Assembly: GCA_015039465.1 (NCBI GenBank)
Contig: MU130541.1
Coordinates: forward strand, 207,563-271,562
Direction: 5' to 3'
Source: Phlegmacium glaucopus
Taxonomy: Eukaryota > Basidiomycota > Agaricomycetes > Agaricales > Cortinariaceae
Length of the DNA: 64,000 bases
A model generated the notes under the pieces. It was not told the origin of the DNA. It worked only from the letters and a program-made list of their open reading frames with translations, and did no database searches. Positions 11,519 to 22,200 of the stretch are shown here, in pieces (position 1 is the stretch's first letter; every line of letters starts with the position of its first letter). A program made the position numbers and the translations under genes.

Positions 11519-12759
11519 ATGAATTGTATAGAGGGTGTCAATCTCAAGGAGAAAATCGACAACTTGCTTTTGTCCCAAGGCTCGCCCCCCGAGGCCGAAA
11601 GAGTCAAGATATTACTGAATATATCCAATGACAAGCTACGAGACATTTCTTGCGACTTGGATCGCGAATCTAGAAGCGGCATTGACGAGACTATGGAGAA
11701 GCTTGAATCAGGCCTGATGAAACTCCACGAATTCGCTGTGTTCATAAGGAGGGACTATGACGACTACGATCCGGGCCAAGGCCCAACGGCTGCCCTTCTG
11801 GGACAGCTGCATCAAGCTTTCACTATGGCCGATACTCGAGCCGAATGTGGGCTTAAAGCGATCGGTGACTTACATGCCCAGGTAATCAGTGAACTTTCCA
11901 ACTTGCGAGATTGCTGAGTCCCCCTTCAGGTGATGGAGTTCCAGTCGGTGTTGATCATGCCTCTCAGAGAAAAGATCGCTCTTATGATCCAGAATAATTC
12001 CACACAGCTCACGACCACACAGTCTAGCATCAGCTCAACCCAACAGGCCATCCAAACCTTTGACCAGAGCGTCCGCCAACAAGAGGATAGTATCCGGTCT
12101 CTCGAGTCAAAAATGAGCGACACCATGGATGTAAGAATAGCCACTGGCGCTGCGGTAACTCAATCGCTGTTTCTGCCTTCCAAGTTTACTGACATTTCGG
12201 CCTCCCTTGCCTGCAGGCCCACCTCCTTACTTTTGGCTTAGCAACTCTGTTTGCATGGGGTTTTCCGGATCCATTCAACCTCGAGGATGACCTGGCAGAC
12301 GCCCGCCGTGCACGGGATGAAGTAGAGAATCAGCGGAACAGTACCTTAAACCGGATCTCCAACCTGCGCAGTGAGGAGCAGAGGCTCCAGGAGTTGTTGA
12401 GCCAGGGGCGGCAACTCGAGGGCCAATTGCCGCAACTGTCTGACACGGCGGTTGCTACCCAATCTCGCTGTGTCACGCTCCAGTCAAGATTCAGCACGCT
12501 CAAGGATACAGCTTCGAGGCTCGCCTCTCAAGTAAAGCGGGTCGTTGGCGACATGAGCATCGTCAAACAAGCAGTCACAAAGGAGGAATTCGCGGTGCTG
12601 TTGCTGAACCTGTGCAGCGATGCTACGTTGGTTCTGCACCACGATGCCACGCTGATTGACTCAGACTTGAGGCTTGTCGATGCAATCAAAGCTGTTGAAG
12701 GTGAGCTCGTGGGATACGAGACGAGACTCCTTGGTGGGATTGAAGATGAATGGGATTAG
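11519..12759 (+). CDS. all-helical coiled-coil protein, possible second pore-forming component
   Basis: Three exons (11519-11881, 11930-12130, 12217-12759) join in phase with GT-AG introns of 48 and 86 nt to give 368 residues. The protein is almost wholly helical. It has a long Gln/Ser/Thr-rich coiled coil (residues ~120-188), then a short hydrophobic and aromatic turn HLLTFGLATLFAWGFPDPF (~190-208), then a long Arg/Glu/Leu coiled coil (DEVENQRNSTLNRISNLRSE). Two long antiparallel helices joined by a hydrophobic tip is the layout of alpha-pore-forming subunits such as XaxB/YaxB, whose length of about 340-350 residues is close. That likeness is structural inference, not a sequence match I can prove. 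Its neighbour at 7557 is also all-helical. It could equally be an unrelated coiled-coil scaffold protein. Confidence 0.6.
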
Positions 12760-13571
12760 GTGGGCATTAATATCTTGCCACTACTTCCCTTCCACGCCTG
12801 GTCCTTGGGTCATAATACATGAACTCTGCAATTGGGAGGCTCGCTAGCTCTACTTCTCGTCCTATTTTAATTCTTTCGTCCACAACGGCCACCACCCTGT
12901 ATTTTAGTTTCCTTCTTTTAAATATCTTTCCACATGTATCTTTTCCTCTGACTTTCTATTTCATTTCGAGCTAGCACTCGTACGACCAATTATCATTCAG
13001 ACTTTGACCATTTTATGGACTGTCAGCTATCGCGTTCGATATGATTTGAAGCAAGCATCTTGTGTCAATGTCTTATATGTCTTTGAACCTCATCAGACTC
13101 ATGTCATGGTTCATCTAGCCATTCAATGCAAGTACCTTGGTTTTTAATCCGAGGTTTTATTCTTTCTTCCTTTTAATTACGCTGACAAGCGTCTTTCTTT
13201 AGAACGTGATCTCTCTTTCACATTGCCGTTCTCGTTTATCAAATAAGTTTGGGTAGGAAGGTGGATATGTGTTCGGGTATGTGTTCGGGTCGATGGTGGC
13301 CCCTAATATTCCAGCACGAGAAGAACGAAAAATATCAATGAATGTAGCCTTAATAATTGACAGATCAACGAGAGTAGTAATTCGTTCAATTTAATGACCA
13401 CTACTCTTTTGGGTGCTGGTAGCTACTATTTTGGCAGTCTTGAACTCAGTCTGCTGTGTCGACAACGGGTATTCCGACGATCGTCTGTGATGGGTTATTA
13501 TAACTGTAGTGTGGCAAACCAAGTCATGCATAAAGCTGGAATAGCAATTTGAGTAGATGTATATTTCATTA
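12760..13571. other. gene-free stretch
   Basis: Three-prime flank between the helical gene and the methyltransferase remnant. I see no coding sequence or repeat of note. Confidence 0.4.
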
Positions 13572-14325
13572 TCAGAGTTTCTTCCAAACAGTCAAATGCT
13601 CATATCCGATATGAGTTTCTTCGGCTTCTTCTGGGATGCGATCAATCACTTTCGCCCAAGTATCCCCAAGTAGTGCATCATAGTGGTTGGGACGTAGGAG
13701 GACCTTCATCAGATGGTGGGTTCATTGGGGAAATCAGCATAATGAGAAAGCCACCAGGTTTCATCAACAGATTCATTTGGAAGGAGAAATGGCTACAAAA
13801 AATCTGTAATACAAGTGTTACTCTCTCACAGTAAAAGCGGGAAGAGGGAATAAACGCACGTATAGTCATATATCAAATCAAACATGTATTCCTCAGTTAC
13901 TTGAAGTGTGAAAAAATCAGCCACTTGAAAGGTCACCTCGCCAGGCGAAACATCAAGAAAAGACGAAAGTAAGCTTCAGGTGAATCAGGTCAAACGATTA
14001 ACGTTTGTTTACGAATTGAGAGCAAATAAATAAGTTCCATACATATGTGCGGCTTGGATCGCGCCGGTTGGGGATATGTCAACCGCCACTGGAGTATCGA
14101 GCCCGAGGTTCCAGCAATGAAGATTAGATCATATCCCTGGGAATGAACATATATGTAACTCGGGGAGTTTTTTTGACAGCATATCGAGCTCACTCTGCCG
14201 CAACCTGGAACAAGAGCACGCCCTTGACGAGGCCAGTCCTGCTCATCGGAATGAAGAAGCACCCGTAATGGAGGTTGTTGCACAGTGCCCAACTTGTCCC
14301 ATGGGAGGACATTTCTGTCCTAAGG
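13572..14325 (-). pseudogene. TPMT-type thiol/thiopurine S-methyltransferase pseudogene
   Basis: Minus-strand pieces in order match the small SAM-dependent methyltransferases of the thiopurine methyltransferase family. They are LPWDKLGTVQQPPLRVLL, then the SAM-binding motif RALVPGCGR spliced over a 63-nt intron to GYDLIFIAGTSG, then TPVAVDISPTGAIQAAH, VTFQVADFF, MFDLIYDY, MNLLMKPGGFLIMLISPM and the C-terminal GYEHLTVWKKL with stop at 13574-13572. The frame is lost at least three times: between AGTSG and the TPVAVDIS segment (1-nt change near 14103), before MNLLMKPGG (an in-frame TAG near 13797 and missing residues), and after DEGPP (near 13690). The gene should therefore yield no working enzyme. 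The family identity is clear from motif order; the breaks are read directly from the sequence. Confidence 0.7.
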
Positions 14326-14760
14326 TTCGAGATCTGAAAGCTGAGCGCCCTAAGTGTGCATCAGTAATTGTGATAACGATCATTATTGCAAGCGTGGTCC
14401 TTCTTATCTGTGACAGCACTATATCGTTGGACCCGTTTGTGATTGGAAGTCATCGGTAGATATACCCCCTATTCATCTCATCTGATCTTTATGCCATCTG
14501 AAGGATCGCTCATGAAGTCTATACTAAGACTATATCCTACTGATCAATATCTCTGGGCCATCAAGTTGCCAATAGCAGCTCAGCGCCGGACGCCACTCTT
14601 GTTCCCTCGATGTCAACACAACTCAAAGAATTCTGAACTTTAGTAATAAAATTCGACATTCCCAGGTTCTGTCCCGACCCCATCGTTCTAAAGGATTGTG
14701 TTTATTCAGACAAATAAAGGATGCGAACCTTAATCCCTACATTGATCACACCCCTCCATA

Positions 14761-17700
14761 ATGTCTCTTGCAGACGACAAGTTCCTTCCTACAGGCACTT
14801 ATGCCATTATCAATGCCGAATACGATCACTCCATTGCGTTCAGCGAGCAAGATCAGTGCCTGTCCACAGCAGGTGCAGATGATTATAGCGTACTGTATCT
14901 CAAACGTCTTTTGGAACGCGTGTTGATCGTTTCGTCGTATAGTGGACAGTCTCATTCCTCAAGAACAAGAAATGGACTATCCAAGGTCCTTCTGATGTAT
15001 CAATCGATCTCGGTGGAAGGTGAAGACGTGATTTGGGCGAAAAATCCTCCTAAACCACACCAATGGGTCATCAAGCGACATTCCGAGGCAGTACAGCTTT
15101 ACATGTTAGTTTCATCTTGTCCGCTCATACGGAGTAGTTTGTTCATATTTTTTCCTTCAAGGATATACTCGCCTTCTCAATCGCACCTGTTTTGGAGCCT
15201 TCCAAACGCCGATCAGGGCACAACTGTGAGTAACCATCCTTTCCATGATATTGTGGCAAATTCTAATCTTTCATCGTCAGCCCCAATTATCCAGCGATTT
15301 TGATAAACGCTCCAGCCTTTGGAAGTTCAAAAAGATAGAACAACCCGCAGCCGATGACGACATGGTAAAATTTTCCTCTTCGATCGAATGACATTGTTTA
15401 TCCGTCACTCCTAAGCCCAAGGCGACCGAACAATGTGCAACTGGTGCAGTCCACCGCCCAAGGGAACTTAAGTCTGAAATAAGAAATAGGTTTGCTGTGA
15501 TCATACCGCCTGGGTGGTTAACATCCATCACTTCGGTACGAAGAATCGTGTCGCAGGGTCCGTTTAACTGAACCCAATGTCCAATAGGTCGCTTGTGGAG
15601 GTACTAGCAATCTCATCCGCATCCGCCGAACTGTAGATGGGGCATTGGAAACCCAAGACTTAGTCAGTGGATGGGATGCCACTGACAAACTTATGACTCT
15701 GGATGGAACCGATTCTGAAGCCTTGGCTCTGCCTTCCGCTCGAGACTCCTACGTCCTTGTCCTTGACGCTTTCCATTCAAAGAATCCGGCCAGAAAGGAC
15801 CCACGCAAATTACCTGGTTTTAAGGATTCCAGCTCAAATCTTCGGGTGTTCACGGTTCGTTTCATCCTCTCTCCTTACCATCTTTTGCGCTCAATATACT
15901 TCTCAGACATCTCGACCCAACGACATGAAAAGCTTTCCTGACTTTCAGACATTCACAGTGAGAATGGAACCTTCCCGTAAACCCAGTATTTCACTTAGCA
16001 TATTCATAAGATTTTCGACGAGTTGCCGGATGCATCTGGGTCCACACGAACACAAAATGCGATTATCACGATACACTCCAGTATCAAAGACGCTATTGAC
16101 CTGAATGGTCCTGGAAGGCCTGACCCGGAGAGCGTCAACAAGGGATACAATGTCGAACTGGATCTTCCCCGTCCAAGCTCCATGGACCAATGGCTCGAGT
16201 TGAGTGTTTGCTTCTCAATGTTCTCAACCCTTTATATGATTGACACCACTCTTGCATAGTAAATATCGTGTTGTGTTCATTGTGGATGACTCGAGTGCTG
16301 TGAGTGCTCATATCCGTTCCTCTTACCCATCCTTGGTAATGATTTTCTTAGATGGCCGTTGAAGGGGCATGGGGTAAAGCTAGAGGGGCCGTCATTCAAA
16401 TTGCTGCCGAGGCTATGCAATACGATGCAGATGGCATCGACATATACTTTCTCAACTCTTTGCTTCATCGGGAGGGGATTGTTGTAAGTAACAACACTAG
16501 GAATTCCTCCAAGATCTTGACGATGCTGTAGGCACGGGCCGAAGTTGTTCAGATCTTCGGACAGATCAAACCCCAAGGTATTTATTCACCTTCTTTCCAT
16601 TAGCTTTTATGTCAATTGTTTCTTTGTAGGACCTTCGTTAATCGGTGCTCGTCTTGAATCTGTGCTCAGCAAAATCACACTTCAGCTGGAACAGGCTAAA
16701 CGCAATATGTCTGACTATGGACAAATAAGACCGATCAACATTGTCGTGCTGACGAATAGCTCTCCTTCCGATGACGCTGCGAAAGTGATCCGGATCGCAG
16801 CGCGGAAGCTGAACCAGGGATTACACCACCCGAACGCGGTCGGGATTCAGTTTATCCAGATTGGGAATGATAATCTCGTGGAAAAGGCATTGCAAAAGTT
16901 ATCGCAAGATCCTTCTTTTGTAAGCTATTCTAAGTGCATCCCGGTGGGCGTGCTCTGACGTTTTGGCTGTAGAATATAGTGGATTCCGTGTCTTTCGGGA
17001 CGAAATTCAGTCCAGACAATCTCCAAAAAGCTGTTCTTGGTGTGATGCATCCCTCTGTGCGCGTCAAACTTGCCAGTTCATCAGGAAGACGCTTGCGTTC
17101 GTCCTTTTTTATATTTAATTCTATCGAAGACGTTTATCTGATCCTGATCTATATAGTTTATTACCGCGTCTTCAATACTGATGGTGCAATTGCTACGAAG
17201 CGTCCTGCTTACCTCGACAATCCATATCTTGGCTGCATTATGACTAAATGGGTCCCTCCGCCTCATCGTGCGGGTTCTCTGAAGAACTGCTTGTCCGCAA
17301 TGGAAAATATTGATCCCAGAAAGACACGTTTGTTTGCTATGTCTTCAAGCAAATCCCTTGCGGACGATACTCCTATCCCTTTGAATATGTCCCAAACCCT
17401 TGGCCTAATACCCGCGGAGCCGCTGGTCCTATTTTCTGAGGTTATCCCCCAGCCTGGGTTTAAACAAGGGACGGAGTCCCTCCGTGTGTCACCAGATGCT
17501 CAGTCACCTCTAGAACCACGATTTTGTAAGTACACCCTGCCTCAGCCTTGTCTGTAATCGCTGAGAATAATACCCAATTTGTAAAGTGTACTATGGCGTT
17601 TACACAGAAGGTGCTGTCTTTGCGTCCAAGAAACCTATCGACTCACAAGAAGCTTGGGTGTCGAGGGTTGATCTGGATTTTGTTCTACCACCTCTCTCTG

Positions 17701-18240
17701 TAGTGTCTCTGAAGCGGTCAATTGCAAAGAATGAGGGGATTACCGCGATTACCACTCGGTCGCAACTTTTTGTTAATAACGACGCTTTGACCCCTCTTCA
17801 TGATGATTATGCTGTCTTCACAGAGGATGGCAATTGGCCAGGATCAACGGTGGACGACCACGTTCTGTTCAGGTTTGACAACCAATACTGGATGGAGTTC
17901 GATGGGCTGAAACACTTCATCCAAAATTGTTCGACTGGGAGGGCAATATTTCTAGATGCGGACAAGACTTCATATGGCCAACACCTCCTTCTTGGCACCA
18001 ATAAGTATAAGTTCGTGCTAACAGATTATTATCAGGTTGCGTGGCACTTTCTTGTGATTTATGACCAATCATGTGACTCGATGTATTTGTAGTTTTACTT
18101 CAAACCTCAACAGAGCGGTGCCACTGCTTTCCGTGCCGAAGCAACAGGAGACTGGGCAGGGCCAGATTTCAAGGTTTCGGCAGTGGAATACGGCTATTAT
18201 TTCATTCTTTCAAAGACCAAAAAAAACTGCTTTTTGTAGG
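14761..18240 (+). CDS. ricin-B-like plus VWA-domain protein with tandem C-terminal modules
   Basis: A many-exon gene starting MSLADDKFLPTGTYAIINAE, a typical beta-trefoil (ricin-B-like) opening. The trefoil continues through WTVSFLKNKKWTIQG and HLFWSLPNADQG. A middle region (YVLVLDAFHSKNP) leads to a VWA domain beginning KYRVVFIVDDSSAM at about 16260. Its MIDAS reads D-D-S-S-A, where D-x-S-x-S is expected. Further VWA strands are INIVVLTNSSPSDDA and VGIQFIQIGNDN. The C-terminal part has two similar modules, each entered after an intron at the same codon position (L-YYRVFNTDGA at ~17160 and L-YYGVYTEGAV at ~17588), each followed by a PP[H/L]..SLK motif. The last exon ends with TAG at 18238-18240. 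One frame change at about 15012-15024 (frame SIDLGG meets stop TGA while GEDVIWAKN continues in another frame) cannot be explained by an intron, so it may be an inactivating indel or an assembly error. The role is unknown. Confidence 0.6.
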
Positions 18241-18680
18241 CCTTAGTCTCGTACTCGAGCCGCGGCTATCGCTGACATCAAGAGTAGCATTAGTTCGGAA
18301 CCAGAGCCACTTCAGGTTTTTGCTGACATCAACGCCGAATGTGGTCGTACTGAGGTCTATAAAATCGTGTGTATAACAGTTATTGTATTATCATTCTGCT
18401 TTTGACAATACTTCGTTTATAGGGGTGGAGGAAATTTGATGAAAATGATCGTACGCAGATGTGGAGCTTACTTCCTGCATAAATAATAGTTTACAATCGA
18501 TTTCCATGAGCTATCCAAATACATAAATCTTGTCTTCGTGTTTGATTCTTCTTGGGACTGAGTATCCCTAAGTGGTGAAGATATATCTGACGGAGAGGGC
18601 AGCCGGAAATCAAGGACGATATAGGCACATAATTTGCATCAGTGGTATTCTCTGAGGATCCGATCTATTCCTCAGGAGAC
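18241..18680. other. gene-free stretch before the copia element
   Basis: Three-prime flank of the VWA gene up to the target-site duplication of the retrotransposon. Nothing else is recognised. Confidence 0.4.
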
Positions 18681-18685
18681 TGGCT
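18681..18685. repeat. left target-site duplication TGGCT of the copia element
   Basis: TGGCT directly abuts the TG end of the left LTR. The same five bases follow the last CA of the element at 25467-25471. Confidence 0.85.
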
Positions 18686-19024
18686 TGTTGCGCAGCAAAC
18701 GAGTTGCTTATATGTGCAGAGCTGGTCGTGGTTATCTTACTAGCTTACCTTTGAGTATGTAGAGTGTGCTACTAACTAGGTACTTAGATGTATATCCAAG
18801 TGAAGTATATTAGCGGTGTATCTACTGCTTATATACTGTTTGTAGATGGTCTGTGCACACTATAAGCACAGCCCCTAGAAGCTACCTGGGGTAGCATGTG
18901 CGTGATAAGGATCGCACATGTGTGATGGCTATCACACGTTTGTCCGGTGGTATGGACATCTACACTACGAGTATCTACTTGTATCTAATCTAATCTAGTA
19001 GATAAGATAACTACTCGTTTAACA
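18686..19024 (-). repeat. copia LTR (3' LTR in element orientation)
   Basis: 339 bp, from TGTTGCGCAGC to CGTTTAACA. Differs from the other LTR at four positions that I can count. It contains a TATA-like TATATACTG and several short inverted repeats such as TGTGATGGCTATCACA. Confidence 0.92.
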
Positions 19025-19033
19025 CACCCCCTT
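19025..19033 (-). promoter_or_regulatory. polypurine tract of the copia element
   Basis: Read on the minus strand, AAGGGGGTG lies immediately before the 3' LTR. This is the expected place for the plus-strand DNA primer. Confidence 0.65.
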
Positions 19034-19244
19034 GCTAAGTGCACGGTAATGCATTGAGCAATAGTAGGAGTGGTTATCGGCCAAGACTTTCTCAGTCTCA
19101 GTCCAACCAAGAAGCAGAGGTCACTACCTGCATATACATGAGGGTATAGGCGTCCTCTCCTTTGCCCTCTTCCATCAAGTGGAATTCTCGCACGGCTATT
19201 GCAAGCACCTGGTGGTTCCTTAGCACAACTCGCAGTTGGCTAAT

Positions 19245-22200
19245 TCAGGATTGAGTCGAGTAAAACTCAAGACCCAATTGGTTTCTAAACTTTAAGAACT
19301 TAATATGACCAAGATTCTTTGTAAACATGTCAGCTGTATTTTCAGCTCCTTCTACGAAGGATAGCTCAACGTGTTTGTCTTCTACGCACTGCCGTATGAA
19401 GTGATAACGAACATCAATGTGTTTGATGCGTCCTTCTTGTACGGGATTTGATGCCATGAAGATAGAACCTTGGTTGTCACCATATATGGGGATCGCTGAA
19501 AGCGGGAATCCCAATTCGGTAAACAAGTTCTTTAGCCACATGGCTTGGCGACTGCAATCGCTAATAGCCATGTATTCAGCCTCTGTCGAAGACAGGGCTA
19601 TGGTCTTTTGAGCTCGACTAGTCCAGCTAAAAATACCATCGGCTAACTTAAAGAAGTAGCCAGTTACTGAGCGACATTTGATGGGATCAGCAGCCCAATC
19701 AGAGTCTGTAAATGCATGAATACCATTGCCATTCTTGCCTTTGTAGACAAGCGCATAGTTGCGAGTTCCAACAAGGTAACGGCAGATGTACTTCGCTTTG
19801 TTCAAATGTTCCTCTGAGGGATTTGAAGTGAACTGTGCCAGCTTTGTTACTGCATAACAGATGTCAGGACAAGTGCCCAACATGATGTACAACAGAGAGC
19901 CGATTATTGACTGATAAAGCGAAGTCCGCTTGTAGTCAGGCTTTTCTGTGTTCTCTGATGGTTGCCAGCCTGTAGGTAGTGGAGTAGGTGCTGACTTAGC
20001 ATTCTCTAGTCTGAAGCGCTTCAAAACCATGTCAAGGTAATCAACCTGATCAAGGTAAATATCAGTGTTTTTCCTACGAATTCTCATTCGGAGAAATTCT
20101 GTGGCATCTCCCAAGTCGCGACATTCCCATGTCTTCATGAATTGCTTTTTCTTGGTTATGACAAAGGTCACATTTTTTCCAAAGAATAAAGCATCGTCAA
20201 CGTAGACAATGACAATGAGGACTTCCTTTCCATCGTTATAGATGAAAATTCCGGCATCAGCGAATAACCGCTTGTAGCCCATCTTTTTCATTGAAGATTC
20301 AAGCCACCTCCACCAAGAGAGCGATGCTTGCTTCAATCCGTAAAGGGCACGGCGAAGGCGCCAGACTTTGGTCTCTTGACCTTTAGTCTTAAATCCTTCA
20401 GGCTGTGCCATATAGATTTCTTCGTCTAATTTGCCATAAAGGAAGGCAGTTTTGACGTCGACGGCAGATATGTGCCAGTCGTTTAACGCTGCTAGTGCAA
20501 GCATAAGCTGCACCGTTTCAAAGTGTATGACGGGTGAGAAGACCTCATTAAAATCTATGCCTTCTACTTGGCTAAAGCCTTTGGCTACCAATCGAGCCTT
20601 CTTACGACCATCAGTTTTGATGTCGAAGACCCAACGGTTCTTAATTATTTTACGACCCTTAGGTAGGTCGACGAGTTCAAAGACATTGTGGTGTCGAAGG
20701 GACTCTAATTCTTCAACACACACACGCTTCCATTCCTCTTGATTCTGTGGATTCATACGCAAAATGTCTGAGTATTGCCATTCTCGTACTGGCTTTTGAA
20801 GTGAGCTTCCACTTGGTGTGACCGCTTTGGCAAGCAGTAAATTTATGAAAGCTACTCCCCCTTCCTGGGATAGACGGTCGAGCGTGTCTTTACTAGCATA
20901 GCTATGAGAGGCAGATGGGCCTTGTGAATCAGGATTGTTCACTAAATCTTGCCAATCTCGACTAGGCAGACGTTCAGTTTGTAAGGGGGTGCGATCCCCG
21001 TAGGCACTGTCAGGCCTTGTGGCTGGCTGTCTATGACGACCACTGCGCCTAGGCGCAATCTCCTGCTGTGGCGTCGAACCAGATGCTGGTTGTGGAGACG
21101 ATTGTGGAGGCACAAGAGGTGCCGGTCCACAACATTGTCCACCAGTACATCCTGGAGTCTGTGGTAGACTTCCAGTCCTCGACGGAGGTGTCTGAGGGGG
21201 TAGAGGTACTGTGCTTTGACGAGGGCTCATTAAACACTCCATTTTATCTTGGTGCGCAGCCTTTCGTCTACGAAATTCTTCTTGCTCAGCATCAGAGTCT
21301 TCATCAGAGGACTCTTCTGGTTCAGAAGGTTTAGAGGGTCGAAAATCAGGTACATAAAAGTCATTGTCCTGATCATCGTCTTCATGAGGAATGTTAGACT
21401 CATGGTCATTGTCATCATCACTTGAGACAACTTCTGGTCCCTCAAGGGGATCATTTGCCAGACGTTTTTGACTGTCTGGGCAGCGCGGAAATGCTTTTTC
21501 ATCAAATAGAGCGGTTGTCGCTGTGAAAAGAGCATTGCTCTCCCGCATAAACAGGAAACCTTTGGTTCCTTCTGAGAAACCTAGGTACACCATGTATTCT
21601 GACTTGGGAGAGAGTTTGTTAACACGCCTCTCAGGAGGCACAAAAACATACGCGCCGCATCCAAAGACACGGAATAGAGAAACATCAGGTTTATTTCCAT
21701 ACAGTATCTCGAATGGTGTACACCATTTAAGGCGTGCCATAGGAGTGCGATTGTAAAGGTGGATAGTGTGCATGACGCTGAATTCCCACCATGACTGCGG
21801 TAAACACGTGTCAAATCGCATAGACTGAGCTTTATCCATTATTGTCCTATTAAAATGTTCAGCGCGGCCATTTTGCTGCGGTGTGTGGGGTACACTCTGA
21901 AACATTTTTATCCCAAGGTCCTTGAGCTCATTAAGTATCACAATAGACTTATACTCTCCTCCTGCGTCTGACATAAACAATTTAATGGTGACACCAAACT
22001 GGGTCTTTACCATTGCGATAAATTGTGTCAATGCAGTGATGGTGTCTGATTTAGCTCGTAAGAGCATAATCCAACCATAGGAGGTATAATCGTCATAAAA
22101 ACTGACAAAATACTTGTATTTGTGGTATGATTCCACAGGGAAACTCTTGAGATCGGTGTGAACCTTCTCAAAGGGCTTCTGAGCTCTGGTTTCTGATGAA

